Positions 9,242-19,122 of a stretch of 64,000 nucleotides of DNA are shown here, piece by piece. The first letter of the stretch is position 1; each line of letters opens with the position of its first letter. Origin of the DNA: Planctomycetia bacterium (GTDB lineage Bacteria > Planctomycetota > Brocadiia > Brocadiales > Brocadiaceae); assembly GCA_015075005.1 (NCBI GenBank), contig JABTVC010000002.1, positions 850,259 through 914,258 of the forward strand, in the 5' to 3' direction. Under the pieces are notes generated by a model that saw only the letters and a list, made by a program, of their open reading frames with translations, made no database searches and was not told the DNA's origin. Made by a program: the position numbers and the translations under genes.

Positions 9242-9400
9242 TCAACTTAAAAGGGCGGCAGAGAGTTCTTCTTTGGATTTTATTATGACGACGAGGTCGT
9301 AGGCATAACGGCAGAACTTATATCCAGCCTTTTCAAGCTTATACTGTTCAAGCCGTTTGATAGCATCATGACAACAGCTTTTCAGGCGAAATCCAAAGCC
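9242..9400 (-). pseudogene. Relic of a group II intron-type reverse transcriptase
   Basis: On the minus strand one short open frame reads 'GFGFRLKSCCHDAIKRLEQY' and then 'KLEKAGYKFCRYAYDLVVI' before a stop. The first part resembles the 'YGFRPGRSCHDAI' block of group II intron reverse transcriptases. The second resembles the catalytic 'LEKRGHxFxRYADDFVI' block, with the second catalytic-type Asp region changed to 'YAYD'. The stretch between the blocks, normally some 80 residues, is missing, and a stop lies directly upstream. It is a small decayed fragment with no start codon and no function of its own. Confidence 0.6.
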
Positions 9401-9475
9401 AACATCTTAAGTAATAAACAGACACAATTAAAAGATCAATGGTTGTATGAATTCTGCTAATAAGGCGCTAAGTAC

Positions 9476-10470
9476 CTATTTATTTTTCAACCACTGTGCG
9501 GCGTCCTTTGCCCAGTAAGTAAGGATCATATCTGCACCGGCGCGCTTGATACTTGTCAGAATCTCCAGGGCAACACGCTTTTCATCAATCCAACCCTTTT
9601 CTGCCGCGGCCTTCACGACAGAAAATTCACCGCTTACATTATAGGCGGCAATAGGATAATCGAAGGAATCTTTTATTCTGCGGATGATATCGAGATAAGC
9701 CAGCGCTGGTTTTACCATCACAATATCGGCACCTTCTTCAATATCCAGCGTTACCTCACGCAATGCTTCTGTGGCATTGTGAGAATCCATTTGGTAAGAG
9801 GACCTATCGCCAAAGCCAGGTGTAGATTCTGCGGCTTCCCGGAATGGTCCATAGAATCCAGAAGCATATTTGGCAGAATATGCCATGATGGGGATATGGT
9901 TAAATCCTTCTTCATCAAGCGCATCCCGAATCACCCCTACGCGGCCATCCATCATATCACTGGGCGCTACAATGTCTGCACCTGCCTTTGCGTGTGAAAC
10001 GGTCTCTTTTGCCAGGAGTTCTAAGGTCATGTCATTATCCACGTCAAAATGACCCGTATTGTCGTCCCTTCTGACAAATCCACAGTGCCCGTGGCTGGTA
10101 TATTCACACATGCAGACGTCTGTGATCACAAGGATATTTTTTGCCTCTTTTTTAATGGCAATAATGGCCTCTTGAATTATCCCTTCATCAGAATAGGCAT
10201 CGGAACCCATTTCGTCCTTCTTATCAGGAATCCCAAAAAGAATAATTCCGGGAATTCCAAGCCCTTCCAGGATTTTTACCTCTTCAGTCAGCTTATCAAT
10301 GGACATCTGGTAGTTTTCCGGCATAGAGGGTATCGGTTGTTTAATGCCTTTTCCGGGACGGACAAAGAGTGGCATGATAAGGTCGTCTATGGAAAGATGC
10401 GTTTCTCGCACCAATCTCCTGATATTTTCATTTTGGCGTAACCGCCGAGCCGCTGTTTTGGAAAAGCCAT
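9476..10470 (-). CDS. hemB: Porphobilinogen synthase (delta-aminolevulinate dehydratase), apparent frameshift near the start
   Basis: Condenses two 5-aminolevulinate molecules to porphobilinogen in tetrapyrrole synthesis. The Zn-site '[14 protein letters not shown]', the Schiff-base regions '[14 protein letters not shown]' and 'MVKPALAY', and '[18 protein letters not shown]' are all present. The uninterrupted frame can only start at TTG/GTG near 10414-10417. However, upstream codons in that frame read '[11 protein letters not shown]', and an ATG at 10470 in the next frame reads 'MAFPKQR', as in normal hemB. The natural gene therefore seems to begin at 10470 with one base missing near 10448. 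hemB is expected to be essential, so a sequence error is likely. Confidence 0.88.
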
Positions 10471-10619
10471 ATTATTTCCCTTATAAAATGTTTAAAGATT
10501 TGTAGTTAAGATATGGTAATATCTTATCATCTGCATATTTGACTTCAATAAAAATAATTGTTAAAATTTTCGGATTCGTGCTGTTATACCTGGCGCGGCT
10601 ACGCCGCAACCAAAACGAA

Positions 10620-10665
10620 CCACCCCTCTTTTCCCTCCTTCGCAAGGAGGGATGAAAGGAGGTGG
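10620..10665. repeat. Short palindromic element, CCTCCTTCGCAAGGAGG family
   Basis: Outer arms CCACCCCTC and GGAGGTGG flank a core TCCCTCCTT-CGC-AAGGAGGGA, preceded by 'CGCAACCAAAACGAA'. Closely related copies are at 18841, 36342, 48565 and, inside a gene, 49812 and 50205. Here it lies in the leader of mazG, about 20 bases before its start. Confidence 0.75.
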
Positions 10666-10686
10666 AAAACAAAAAAGAAGTTTTCA

Positions 10687-11493
10687 ATGAATATATCTCA
10701 AGATAAATCCATGTCATTATTTCAGGACTTGATAGAACTCATGAAGAAGTTACGCAGTAAGGACGGATGTCCATGGGATAAGGAGCAGAGCCATGCATCG
10801 TTAAAACCGCATCTGGTAGAAGAAACTTACGAAGTGATAGATGCAATAGACTCCGGAGACCCTGATAAAATCAAGGAAGAACTGGCAGATCTCTTTTTCC
10901 ATATTATTTTTCACTGCCAGATTGCTAAGGAAAAGGGCGCATTTGATATCGGCAGCGTAATGGCCCTCTGCCTTGATAAAATGACACGCCGTCATCCCCA
11001 TGTCTTTGGAGATGTATCAGCAACAACCCCGGAGGAGGTGATTCGCCAGTGGGAGGAAATCAAGAAGAAGGAAAAAGGTAACGAAGAGAGAAAGTTCATC
11101 GTTGACGGGCTGCCCAGGCATCTCCCCGCCCTCCAAAAAGCACAAAAGCTGCAAAAGAAGGTAGCCAGGGTAGGTTTTGACTGGGCGAATATTCATGACG
11201 TGATTGCTAAAGTAGATGAAGAACTGGAAGAGGCCAAAGAGGCAATTCGGGAAAATAAACCGGAAAATATCGAAGAAGAGGTGGGGGATCTCTTATTTTC
11301 TGTTGTTAACCTTGCCCGATTCCTGAAGCTCGACACAGAAAATGTACTTCACAAGACTATCTATAAGTTTGTCGACCGTTTTAAAAAGGTGGAGACAGAA
11401 CTTGCCTCTATGGGAAAGGATATCGAGAAATGCACCCTGGAAGAGATGGATACTGTTTGGAATAAGGTAAAGGAAAAGATTAAAAAATCGTGA
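10687..11493 (+). CDS. mazG: Nucleoside triphosphate pyrophosphohydrolase MazG
   Basis: Hydrolyses (d)NTPs to monophosphates and pyrophosphate, a housecleaning activity. The N-terminal domain shows 'LRSKDGCPWDKEQSH', 'LVEETYEVIDAI' and the metal-binding 'EELADLFFHIIFH'. A second MazG domain repeats the pattern with 'VDEELEEAKEAI' and 'EEEVGDLLFSVVNLAR'. Two tandem domains and 268 residues are standard. The open frame extends further upstream through the palindromic element, but conserved sequence begins only after the ATG at 10687. The next gene begins 9 bases downstream. Confidence 0.92.
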   Translation: MNISQDKSMSLFQDLIELMKKLRSKDGCPWDKEQSHASLKPHLVEETYEVIDAIDSGDPDKIKEELADLFFHIIFHCQIAKEKGAFDIGSVMALCLDKMTRRHPHVFGDVSATTPEEVIRQWEEIKKKEKGNEERKFIVDGLPRHLPALQKAQKLQKKVARVGFDWANIHDVIAKVDEELEEAKEAIRENKPENIEEEVGDLLFSVVNLARFLKLDTENVLHKTIYKFVDRFKKVETELASMGKDIEKCTLEEMDTVWNKVKEKIKKS

Positions 11494-11502
11494 AAAATTA
11501 GC

Positions 11503-12279
11503 ATGCCGGATGTTTACCAAAGTAAGGGAAACCGTATGAGTACGCCCGTAACAAACAGCAGAAAGAAGATACACCATATTATACAGAAGGCGTTACTCCA
11601 GCGGCGATATGAATTACTTGAACCTGAGGCGAAGGAACTCATTGAAATATGTGGTATAAAAACCACCAGGCATATCGTTGCATCTTCCCGTGAAGATGCA
11701 ATTCGTGCTGCGGTATCTATTGGATATCCCGTGGTTCTTAAGATTATTTCTCCTGATATTAGCCATAAAACCGACGTAGGCGGCGTAAAGCTCTGCATAA
11801 AAGATGAGGAAGGTGTTATGGCTGCATATGATGAAATTATAAGAAACGCACATACAAAACAACCCGATGCAAGGATTCATGGAATTCTTGTCGAAGAAAT
11901 GGCAACGCCTTCTGCCGAAGTTATCGTGGGTGGGCTGCGAGATATTCAATTTGGTCCGGCTGTGATGTTTGGACTTGGGGGTATTTTTGTTGAGGTTTTT
12001 AAAGACGTTTCTTTCCGCATCGCTCCGGTAGCGGAATATGAGGCATCTGATATGATTCAAGATGTAAAGGGAGCGATAATTTTAAAGGGCTTTAGAAATA
12101 TGAAAGCGCTGGATATTTCCGCATTAGTCCAAACCATTATACAGGTATCAGATATTATGATTTCCGAAGGAAAGATCGAGGAGATAGATCTGAATCCCGT
12201 CTTTGTCTATCCGAAAGGTATAATTGCCGTGGATGCAAGGATTATTCTGAATCAATTACCCGGTAAAAGCGATACATAG
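11503..12279 (+). CDS. ATP-grasp (beta) subunit of ADP-forming acyl/acetyl-CoA synthetase
   Basis: An ATP-grasp_5-type protein of 258 residues (an internal ATG at 11536 is also possible). Typical stretches are 'YPVVLKIISPDISHKTDVGGV', 'ILVEEMA', 'FGPAVMFGLGGIFVEVFKD' and the C-terminal 'EIDLNPVFVY'. In ADP-forming acetyl-CoA synthetases this subunit binds nucleotide, while a separate or fused alpha domain binds CoA and carries the phospho-histidine; no alpha gene is visible in the window. It would link acyl-CoA hydrolysis to ATP formation. It is closely spaced after mazG. The substrate acyl group is unknown. Confidence 0.8.
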   Translation: MPDVYQSKGNRMSTPVTNSRKKIHHIIQKALLQRRYELLEPEAKELIEICGIKTTRHIVASSREDAIRAAVSIGYPVVLKIISPDISHKTDVGGVKLCIKDEEGVMAAYDEIIRNAHTKQPDARIHGILVEEMATPSAEVIVGGLRDIQFGPAVMFGLGGIFVEVFKDVSFRIAPVAEYEASDMIQDVKGAIILKGFRNMKALDISALVQTIIQVSDIMISEGKIEEIDLNPVFVYPKGIIAVDARIILNQLPGKSDT

Positions 12280-12354
12280 TATTTGAGCGGAAACACAAAA
12301 AATCGAAGTAAAATAAGGCAAATTTGAGCAACAAAAGAACCGTAGAACCGTAAA

Positions 12355-13035
12355 TTATTCTTTAGAATTAAAACAAATCCCCACTTGCTGTTCAAGCCGT
12401 TCGATCATGGCGCTGTATTTTTCATGAACACCGGTCTCGAGGTCGTCCTTTTCTAATGCGTCGAATTTCTTCACAAATATCACTTGCTCATCGGGGGTTA
12501 ATGTCTTGTTTATCCAGGGGAAGAGGATTTTTTCCTCCATTTCAATGTGCTTTTCCATGTCTTTGATATAGGAACGAATGATTTTGGCGATCTTTTTTCT
12601 CGCCTTTTTACCCTGATAAAAGCGGTTGAGCGATTCAGAAAGACTTCTCATTTTATCACGTGCAGACACATGTTCCATAAGGAGCCGCCCCAGGAAATCC
12701 TTCTTTTCGCCTTCATTTTTCACTTTGAGAGCGGGGAACAGTACCTTATCTTCCTTCTCCTGATGGTGTTTATCAGAAAAATTAGTAATGATTTGCACTA
12801 TGTCAGTAAAATTTTCTTTCGAAATAGGCTGCTCCTTATCGAGACACTCCGCGGCCTTTTCTAAAATCTGCAACATCCTTTTGATAACATCAAAGTCATA
12901 ATGTAATATGTCTGTGACGGATGGGTTTGTATTTTCAACGTGTTTATGCTCCTGATAAATATTATATTTTTGAGATGCACAGGCAGAAATACCGAGACAA
13001 AAAGAAATAATGACAAATACGAAGAATCTTTTCAT
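12355..13035 (-). CDS. Hemerythrin-like (HHE) lipoprotein
   Basis: A 226-residue protein with a lipoprotein signal ('FCLGISACAS', lipobox Cys about residue 19). It has hemerythrin-type HHE motifs: 'HYDFDVIKRML', 'HHQEKEDKVLFPAL', 'MEHVSARDKM' and 'HIEMEEKILFPW', the pattern of a carboxylate/His diiron site in a four-helix bundle. It should sit in the periplasm or on the membrane and bind O2, NO or iron. A CBS-domain gene lies 2 bases upstream on the same strand, so the two form an operon. The exact ligand is not known. Confidence 0.83.
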   Translation of the reverse strand: MKRFFVFVIISFCLGISACASQKYNIYQEHKHVENTNPSVTDILHYDFDVIKRMLQILEKAAECLDKEQPISKENFTDIVQIITNFSDKHHQEKEDKVLFPALKVKNEGEKKDFLGRLLMEHVSARDKMRSLSESLNRFYQGKKARKKIAKIIRSYIKDMEKHIEMEEKILFPWINKTLTPDEQVIFVKKFDALEKDDLETGVHEKYSAMIERLEQQVGICFNSKE

Positions 13036-13037
13036 GC

Positions 13038-13436
13038 TTAATCAGCAAAAAATGTCACAAACTCGGGCTCTACGATAGTGTTTAGAATATCACATCTGGA
13101 GATAACCCCTACCAGGGTGTCATTTCTCACGACGGGGACGCGGATAATGTTGTGTTTTGTCATAAGATCTATAATGAGGTTAATTGAGGTATCTTCGGTC
13201 ACACAGATGGGATTATTTGACATAATATCCCCTGCTGTTACTTGTGCTAATGCCTTTCCACTTCGAATTGCCTTGAGAAGATCAAACTCGCTTACTACGC
13301 CAATAACCTTTCCCTTGTCGTCCACAACAGGCAATCCGCTATACATGCCGGACAACAATTTTACAGCCAGATCCCTGCCGATGGTGTTTTTCTTTGCAGC
13401 GGTAACAATCTTATTCATGATGTCTTTGGCTATCAT
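13038..13436 (-). CDS. CBS-domain pair protein
   Basis: A 132-residue cytoplasmic protein consisting of two CBS domains and nothing else. The domain signatures are 'GLPVVDDKGKVIGVVSEFDLL' (first) and 'IIRVPVVRNDTLVGVISRCDIL' (second), with 'AGDIMSNNPICVTEDTS' between them. Such proteins sense adenine nucleotides or other ligands. The ribosome site AAGGAGG precedes the ATG. It is the first gene of a two-gene unit with the hemerythrin lipoprotein. Confidence 0.88.
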   Translation of the reverse strand: MIAKDIMNKIVTAAKKNTIGRDLAVKLLSGMYSGLPVVDDKGKVIGVVSEFDLLKAIRSGKALAQVTAGDIMSNNPICVTEDTSINLIIDLMTKHNIIRVPVVRNDTLVGVISRCDILNTIVEPEFVTFFAD

Positions 13437-13790
13437 AATCCATACCTCCTTTTAAATAAAGCAAATGTACTTAATTATCATAATCCTTCATTTTCAGGCT
13501 TATCGCTTCTGAAATAGTTGTTTCGTGGACTTCCTGGATTAGCCGAGTCTTTGTGTTGACACGTAATTTCTTATTCGTCAGATTATAGCTTCTGACGTTC
13601 TCATTATACGGTCAATTCGCTGTTTGTCAAACACTAACAATTGAGAAAATCCTTGATAACTGCTTAGTAAATTGATAGCATGTACCGCTTCTCAATTATT
13701 AGCAGCTGTTCGTAAAGAAAAACACAGCCCTCTGCCTCAACTAATGAGAATGGGTCTGCCCTCCCACAACCGGGCGACTAGGTAGAAATA
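13437..13790. other. Divergent intergenic region between the CBS gene and hslV
   Basis: About 350 bases that must hold the promoters of both flanking units. An interrupted match of 'CAATTGAGAA' (about 13638) and 'TTCTCAATT' (about 13690) could form a loose hairpin. I see no gene. Confidence 0.4.
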
Positions 13791-14363
13791 ATGGATAGAA
13801 ATAACGAGAAAGGGAATTTGTATTTGAAGCCTGTTATTGTATCAACAACGATTTTAGCAGTTAGAAAGGACGGCCATGTCGCCATTGGTGGTGACGGTCA
13901 GGTGACCATGAACGCCGCTGTGGTAAAGCAGGATGCCAAAAAGATTCGCAGACTTTACCATGATAAGGTTATTGTGGGTTTTGCCGGTTCGTCTGCAGAC
14001 GCCTTCGCCCTCATGGAAAGGTTTGATGCCAAGCTTGAACAGTATCAGGGAAATGTCCTGCGCAGCGCTCACGAACTGGCTAAGGAGTGGCGAACGGATA
14101 AGGTGCTGAGGAGATTGGAATCCCTGCTGGTTGTTGTAGATAAACAATACTCCTTTTTGATCTCAGGTGGTGGAGACGTGATTGAACCGGATGATGGCAT
14201 TATTGGTATTGGTTCTGGCGGTTCCTATGCAATTGCAGCGGCCAGGGCATTGATAAAGCATACCTCATTGTCTGCAAAAGAGATTGTTGAAGAAGCCCTT
14301 ACCATAGCAGCGGATATTTGTGTATATACCAATAAAAATATCAAGGTTGAGGAGGTCAGGTAG
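13791..14363 (+). CDS. hslV: ATP-dependent protease proteolytic subunit HslV (ClpQ)
   Basis: Peptidase of the HslVU protease, a proteasome-like double hexamer. The catalytic Thr is the first Thr of '[20 protein letters not shown]', followed by the conserved '[12 protein letters not shown]', '[10 protein letters not shown]' and '[16 protein letters not shown]'. Unlike the enterobacterial enzyme, where only Met precedes the Thr, the ATG at 13791 puts 18 residues in front of it, so a propeptide would need removal; an internal TTG start would shorten this. It overlaps hslU by one base. Confidence 0.93.
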   Translation: MDRNNEKGNLYLKPVIVSTTILAVRKDGHVAIGGDGQVTMNAAVVKQDAKKIRRLYHDKVIVGFAGSSADAFALMERFDAKLEQYQGNVLRSAHELAKEWRTDKVLRRLESLLVVVDKQYSFLISGGGDVIEPDDGIIGIGSGGSYAIAAARALIKHTSLSAKEIVEEALTIAADICVYTNKNIKVEEVR

Positions 14364-15697
14364 TGGATGAACTAACACCCCGTAAAATTGTCGAGGAGCT
14401 CGATAAATACATCATCGGCCAAAAGAATGCCAAACGTGCCGTTGCAATTGCTATTCGCAACCGGTGGCGCCGATACCAGCTTTCTGACGAATTACGGGAA
14501 GAGGTGTTGCCGAAGAATATCATTATGATAGGTCCCACGGGTGTTGGAAAAACAGAGATTGCCCGACGGATGGCTGCACTCGTAAAGGCCCCGTTTCTCA
14601 AGGTAGAAGCTTCAAAATACACGGAAGTTGGTTACCATGGCCGCGACGTGGAATCTATGGTGCGCGATATTACCGAAATTGGTGTGAATATGGTTAAGGC
14701 CGAAATGATACAATCTGTCCAGGAAAAGGCGGAAAAGATGGGCGAAGAAAGGCTGCTGGACTTATTACTGCCGCCAGTGCCAAAGAGTACGGAACCGTCC
14801 AATGCCGAGGCAGAGGAACAACGGTTACGTACGCGGGAAAAGTTTCGCAAAAAATTGCAGGACGGAGAACTTTCAAACCGTATCGTAGAGCTTACCGTCC
14901 ATGAGAAGCCTTACGTGCTCCAGGGCTTTGTTGCCGGGGTTGAAGAGATGGGTATGGATTTCCAAAACATGCTGGAAAAGATGGTACCTCCACGCGCACA
15001 GGTAAGAAAGGTAGCTGTCGCTGAGGCAAAAAGGATTCTGGCGCAGGAGGAAGCAGAAAAACTTATTGACCGGGAAAAAGTCATCCAGGAAGCTATTCGG
15101 AGGACAGAACAGTTTGGGATTATCTTTGTAGACGAGATTGATAAGATCGCCGGCCGTGAATCCACACGAGGCCCTGACGTCTCCCGCGAAGGCGTACAAA
15201 GGGATCTATTGCCGATTGTGGATGGCACCACAGTTAACACACGATACGGGATGGTCAAGACCGACAGAATGCTTTTTGTTGCCGCAGGTGCATTTCATGT
15301 TTCTAAACCATCAGATTTAATTCCTGAGCTGCAGGGACGTTTCCCCATTCGCGTAGAATTAGAAGACCTGGGAAAAGAGGAATTTTTACGCATCTTGACT
15401 GAACCAAAAAATGCCTTGATAAAACAATACAAGGCGCTTTTGGAAACCGAGGGGATCAAGATGCGATTTGAGAGTGACGCAGTTGAGTCTATTGCAGAGA
15501 TTGCTGTGCAGGTTAACAAACGCACCCAGAACATTGGTGCGCGAAGATTGCATACCGTGATGGAAAAACTTGTGGAAGATGTATCCTTTGACGCATCTGA
15601 TTTGTATGGTGCGGAGGTTATTATCAATGCGAAATATGTTCAGGACAAATTGCAGGCCATAGCAAAAGATGAGGATCTGAGTCGCTATATTCTATAG
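14363..15697 (+). CDS. hslU: ATP-dependent protease ATPase subunit HslU (ClpY)
   Basis: AAA+ unfoldase partner of HslV. The N-terminal '[16 protein letters not shown]', Walker A '[13 protein letters not shown]', Walker B '[13 protein letters not shown]' and sensor region '[13 protein letters not shown]' are all present, with the family-specific intermediate domain between. The 444-residue length is normal. The GTG start at 14363 shares a base with the hslV stop codon, so the two are translationally coupled. Confidence 0.95.
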   Translation: MDELTPRKIVEELDKYIIGQKNAKRAVAIAIRNRWRRYQLSDELREEVLPKNIIMIGPTGVGKTEIARRMAALVKAPFLKVEASKYTEVGYHGRDVESMVRDITEIGVNMVKAEMIQSVQEKAEKMGEERLLDLLLPPVPKSTEPSNAEAEEQRLRTREKFRKKLQDGELSNRIVELTVHEKPYVLQGFVAGVEEMGMDFQNMLEKMVPPRAQVRKVAVAEAKRILAQEEAEKLIDREKVIQEAIRRTEQFGIIFVDEIDKIAGRESTRGPDVSREGVQRDLLPIVDGTTVNTRYGMVKTDRMLFVAAGAFHVSKPSDLIPELQGRFPIRVELEDLGKEEFLRILTEPKNALIKQYKALLETEGIKMRFESDAVESIAEIAVQVNKRTQNIGARRLHTVMEKLVEDVSFDASDLYGAEVIINAKYVQDKLQAIAKDEDLSRYIL

Positions 15698-15811
15698 AAT
15701 ACTGAAGAAAACGGAAGGCATACGTGTTTTTCCCCGATGAACCCCGCCGTTTCGTGTACAATCCGCAAGTATTTATCTATGAAGAAAGACTGTGTTTTGT
15801 ATCCTTAAAAT

Positions 15812-16537
15812 ATGAAACCAATTATTGGCATCAATTGCGATTACGGAGAGGCAGGAAAACAACCATACTCTTTTACCTATAGAAATTATAGCGAGGCTGT
15901 TATTTCAGCTTGCGGTATTCCGCTCCTATTGCCTGTTATGAAAGACAAAAACGATGTAGCGTGTTTTTTAAAAAGGATAGACGGCATACTCTTGACCGGA
16001 GGAAACGATGTCCCGCCGCAACGATATAAAGAAGAACGGCACCAAAAGACTGTCTGCGTCCATCCAGACAAAGACATCTCTGACACAATCCTGGTAAGCG
16101 CCGCTCTGCAGATGGGAAAACCCATTTTGGCTATATGTTACGGTGCTCAGATTGTAAACGTTGTCTTGGGCGGCTCTCTCATTCAGGATATTCCCTCGGA
16201 GGGTATATCTTCCCTTGTTCACAAAGACTTACGAAATGAGCAATACACCCATTGGGTAACGGTAGGGAAAGATTCTCTCCTGCACGAGATTATTGGGGAT
16301 GTGTGCATCGAAACCAACAGTGTCCATCATCAGGCTATACATGAATTGGGCAAGGGTTTAGTGGCTACAGCCCATACGTCTGATGGTATTATAGAGGCTG
16401 TAGAACTTGATGAATATCCATTTTTTTTGGGGGTTCAATGGCATCCTGAACGTATGACGCACTATCCCTGCCATAGGGCATTATTTAGTGCCTTTGTTAA
16501 AGCATCAAAACAATCGTCTTGTAATGGCAGAGACTGA
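15812..16537 (+). CDS. Class I glutamine amidotransferase / gamma-glutamyl hydrolase (peptidase C26)
   Basis: A 241-residue stand-alone GATase-like hydrolase. The nucleophile is in 'ILAICYGAQIVN' (the Cys of a nucleophile elbow) and the His-Glu pair in 'GVQWHPE'; 'LTGGNDVPPQRY' is typical of the PuuD/gamma-glutamyl-GABA hydrolase branch. These enzymes cleave gamma-glutamyl bonds, for instance in polyamine catabolism or folate polyglutamates. No polyamine genes are adjacent, so the substrate is open. It is convergent with the fur-type gene. Confidence 0.85.
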   Translation: MKPIIGINCDYGEAGKQPYSFTYRNYSEAVISACGIPLLLPVMKDKNDVACFLKRIDGILLTGGNDVPPQRYKEERHQKTVCVHPDKDISDTILVSAALQMGKPILAICYGAQIVNVVLGGSLIQDIPSEGISSLVHKDLRNEQYTHWVTVGKDSLLHEIIGDVCIETNSVHHQAIHELGKGLVATAHTSDGIIEAVELDEYPFFLGVQWHPERMTHYPCHRALFSAFVKASKQSSCNGRD

Positions 16538-16555
16538 CTTACCAGGGGGTGTTTT

Positions 16556-16972
16556 TTAGTTGCATTCTTTGCAGGTGACAAAGAAAGATATCTGGAATCC
16601 GGAAACGGTATAATCCTTCTCGATAAAGTCAGGTAATTTGACATGGGGCGAGAAATCCTCAAAGACATCGAGTATTTTTTTGCACGCAGAACAGATTGCA
16701 TGGTGGTGGATTTCCGTGTTGGGGTCATAGTGTTTGCGGTCGTCGTCAATGGCGAATTCTCTGATTTCTCCCAATTTTCTTAACGTCTCTAAGGTTTTGT
16801 AAATGGTAGTAAACGATACAGCGGGATACACCTTTTTTACCCTTTTGTAAACATCTTCGGCAGATGGATGGGAAGTATTATTCTCTAAAACCTTGAAGAT
16901 CATTAACCGTTGTGGGGTAATTTTCATACCATGACTTCTGAGTGTTTTTGTCAGTTTTTCTATGGTTTCCAT
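16556..16972 (-). CDS. Fur/PerR-family metal-dependent repressor
   Basis: A 138-residue regulator. The N-terminal winged helix contains 'ITPQRLMIFKVL' and 'SHPSAEDVYKRV'. The dimerisation half has 'RKHYDPNTEIHHHAICSAC', giving the His-rich regulatory metal site, and two CxxC pairs ('CSAC', 'CKEC') forming the structural zinc site. The family controls iron uptake (Fur) or peroxide defence (PerR); with rubredoxin, rubrerythrin-like and superoxide reductase genes in the window either fits. Its upstream AT-rich region probably contains its own promoter. Confidence 0.88.
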   Translation of the reverse strand: METIEKLTKTLRSHGMKITPQRLMIFKVLENNTSHPSAEDVYKRVKKVYPAVSFTTIYKTLETLRKLGEIREFAIDDDRKHYDPNTEIHHHAICSACKKILDVFEDFSPHVKLPDFIEKDYTVSGFQISFFVTCKECN

Positions 16973-17305
16973 GGTGGCAGTGAATTAATTAATAAATAAA
17001 AATGATTGTTAATTACAGTGAAATATTATTTAATAAAGCGAGAGATGTCAATAAAAAAGTACGAAGCGTTTATTTTAAACCCTGTCCTCAGGCACAGAAT
17101 CTTAAAGCTTTAAACTCTGTTTTTATGACATATCTATCGCAGTATTGAATTTTTCAATAAATATTTTCTCAGTAACATGTTTTAAATTGATTACTTACGA
17201 TGCATTTAAAAAAGGTATATTTTGTGTAAACATTTTGGTGTGGATTTTTGTTGTAGGGATTAGAATTATCATATTTTATAAGTCTTAATTCAAAAACAGG
17301 AAAAA
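16973..17305. other. AT-rich divergent promoter region between fur and the sigma factor gene
   Basis: About 330 bases of strongly AT-rich sequence. A 'TGATTGTTAATTAC' stretch near 17002 is vaguely Fur-box-like, but symmetry is too poor to call an operator. No gene seen. Confidence 0.4.
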
Positions 17306-18793
17306 GTGAATATGGACAGATTTGAATATAAAATTGACGCCTTAATCGATGAAAACTTTGAAAATTATACCGCCGAAGAGGACACTATTGACAGCGAAGT
17401 CCTTGAGGAAAAGGTAAAATATAAAGATTACGACCCGGTTCGTCTTTACTTAAAGGAGATGTCAAATTTACCGTTGTTATCTCGTGAAGAGGAGCTTTAT
17501 TTGGCAAAGAAGATAAAGATTATGGGCCGTTTGCTTCATAGAAGGGTATTAGGGTTTGATTATGCGCTGGAGAGATACATGCATATTCTTGAGGAATTAG
17601 GCAGCGAATCGGAACTTGTTCAATTTATTGAGACAACGGCTACAAAAGAACAGAGCAAAGACGAAACGTTTGAGCAAGTCCAGGGCGTTGCAAAACAAAT
17701 TAAAGATATATTGGAAAGAAATGTGCGGGATTACGAAAAGATGGGCAAGGGAGCTATTTCAAAAAAATTGAAGTCAAGAATCCTGAATAAGATAGTTTCC
17801 AGGAAACGAAAAGCTGTCAGGGCATTAGGAGATGTGCACATTCGCGCAGAGACAATATTGCCGGTTATGAGGGAACTCTTAGACGTTTTATCAGGGATTG
17901 CTTCAAATAAGAAAAGATACAGGAGGCCGTTTCACAAAAGAGAAATCTGCGGGAAATTTCCGGATAATAATCACGATATTAAGGTCTTGTTAATGGGTGG
18001 CGATGGGAAAATAGAGCAAGCAATCCACCTTATTGAATCAATCTATAACAAATATGAAACTGCCAGAAACCGCTTCTCTGAAGGTAATTTGCGGTTGGTA
18101 GTAAGTATTGCAAAAAAGTATAGAAAACGGGGATTGGTTTTTCACGATCTTATTCAGGAAGGGAATACAGGTCTCATGCGGGCTGTTGATAAATACGACT
18201 ATCGCATGGGTTTTAAATTCAGCACCTATGCTACCTGGTGGATTAAGCAGGCGATTATCAGGGCAATCGACGATAAGGCCAGGATGGTGCGGATTCCGGT
18301 ACATATGACGGATGTTATCAACAAGACGAGCAGGATTTTAAGGACATCCCCGGATGACCTTGACAAAAAGCCCAAAATAGAAGCCATTGCGAAAGAGGCA
18401 AAAATTCCCGTTTCAGAGGTATACCGGGTATTTCGCATTGCATCGCAGCCTTTATCGTTAGAGAATCCGGTCGGCGAGGGTGGCGATGCGATGCTGGAGG
18501 ATTTTATTCAAGACAAGAAGATAGAATCGCCGGTTACTATTGCTCACCAGTCATTGCTGAAGGATCAGCTGCAAAAAGTACTTGATACCCTGAGCCACAG
18601 GGAACGGGAAGTGATCAAGCTGCGCTTTGGAATTGGTGATGGATATACTCATACACTGGAAGAAATTGGAGAGCGATTCAACATAACACGGGAACGAATA
18701 CGCCAAATTGAAACGGTTGCCATTCGCAAACTTCAGCATCCGCTGCGGAGCAGAAAACTTGAGGGATTTCTTGAAGGCGTAATGGCAAATTAA
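17306..18793 (+). CDS. rpoD: RNA polymerase sigma-70 family factor, primary (RpoD) type
   Basis: A 495-residue sigma factor. Region 1.2 is '[21 protein letters not shown]'; region 2 has '[16 protein letters not shown]', '[19 protein letters not shown]' and the -10 recognition part '[13 protein letters not shown]'; region 4 has '[11 protein letters not shown]' and the helix-turn-helix '[20 protein letters not shown]'. A long non-conserved stretch separates regions 1 and 2. This is a group 1 or group 2 factor; length and completeness favour the primary factor. GTG at 17306 (AGGA upstream) or ATG at 17312 could be the start. Confidence 0.9.
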   Translation: MNMDRFEYKIDALIDENFENYTAEEDTIDSEVLEEKVKYKDYDPVRLYLKEMSNLPLLSREEELYLAKKIKIMGRLLHRRVLGFDYALERYMHILEELGSESELVQFIETTATKEQSKDETFEQVQGVAKQIKDILERNVRDYEKMGKGAISKKLKSRILNKIVSRKRKAVRALGDVHIRAETILPVMRELLDVLSGIASNKKRYRRPFHKREICGKFPDNNHDIKVLLMGGDGKIEQAIHLIESIYNKYETARNRFSEGNLRLVVSIAKKYRKRGLVFHDLIQEGNTGLMRAVDKYDYRMGFKFSTYATWWIKQAIIRAIDDKARMVRIPVHMTDVINKTSRILRTSPDDLDKKPKIEAIAKEAKIPVSEVYRVFRIASQPLSLENPVGEGGDAMLEDFIQDKKIESPVTIAHQSLLKDQLQKVLDTLSHREREVIKLRFGIGDGYTHTLEEIGERFNITRERIRQIETVAIRKLQHPLRSRKLEGFLEGVMAN

Positions 18794-19122
18794 CATACAT
18801 AAACAGCATACATAGCGCAGCACAGCCACAACCAAAAAGAACCACCCCTCTTTCCCTTCCATGGTAAGGACGGGATAAAGGGGTGGTAAAAAACTTATAA
18901 AAAAAGAGGTTTTTACCCAGCAATACTATAACGGTAAACTTATCATCGTAAACAAAATTGTTTCCAAGGGTATATGGAAATGGAAGTATGAAAACAACAA
19001 TGATAAGGGTAAGCTGGTAAATTAAGAGGGATGGTTTATCAGATATACCTGCAACCATTCCATGATTGGTTATGGCCTGGTATGAATTACACCTCTACCT
19101 TAATTTGGATAGTATCTTAATA
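18794..19122. other. Intergenic region downstream of the sigma factor
   Basis: Holds the palindromic element listed at 18841 and otherwise about 230 bases in which I see no gene. The element may act as transcription terminator for the sigma factor gene. Confidence 0.4.
18841..18887. repeat. Short palindromic element, ACCACCCC...GGGGTGGT
   Basis: Arms ACCACCCCTCTTTCCCTTCC and GGACGGGATAAAGGGGTGGT with a short centre, preceded by 'CACAACCAAAAAGA'. It is the same family as the element at 10620, with a diverged centre. Confidence 0.7.

Noticed and set aside
10558..10686. N-terminal extension of MazG
   Set aside because: It translates the palindromic element and has no resemblance to MazG.
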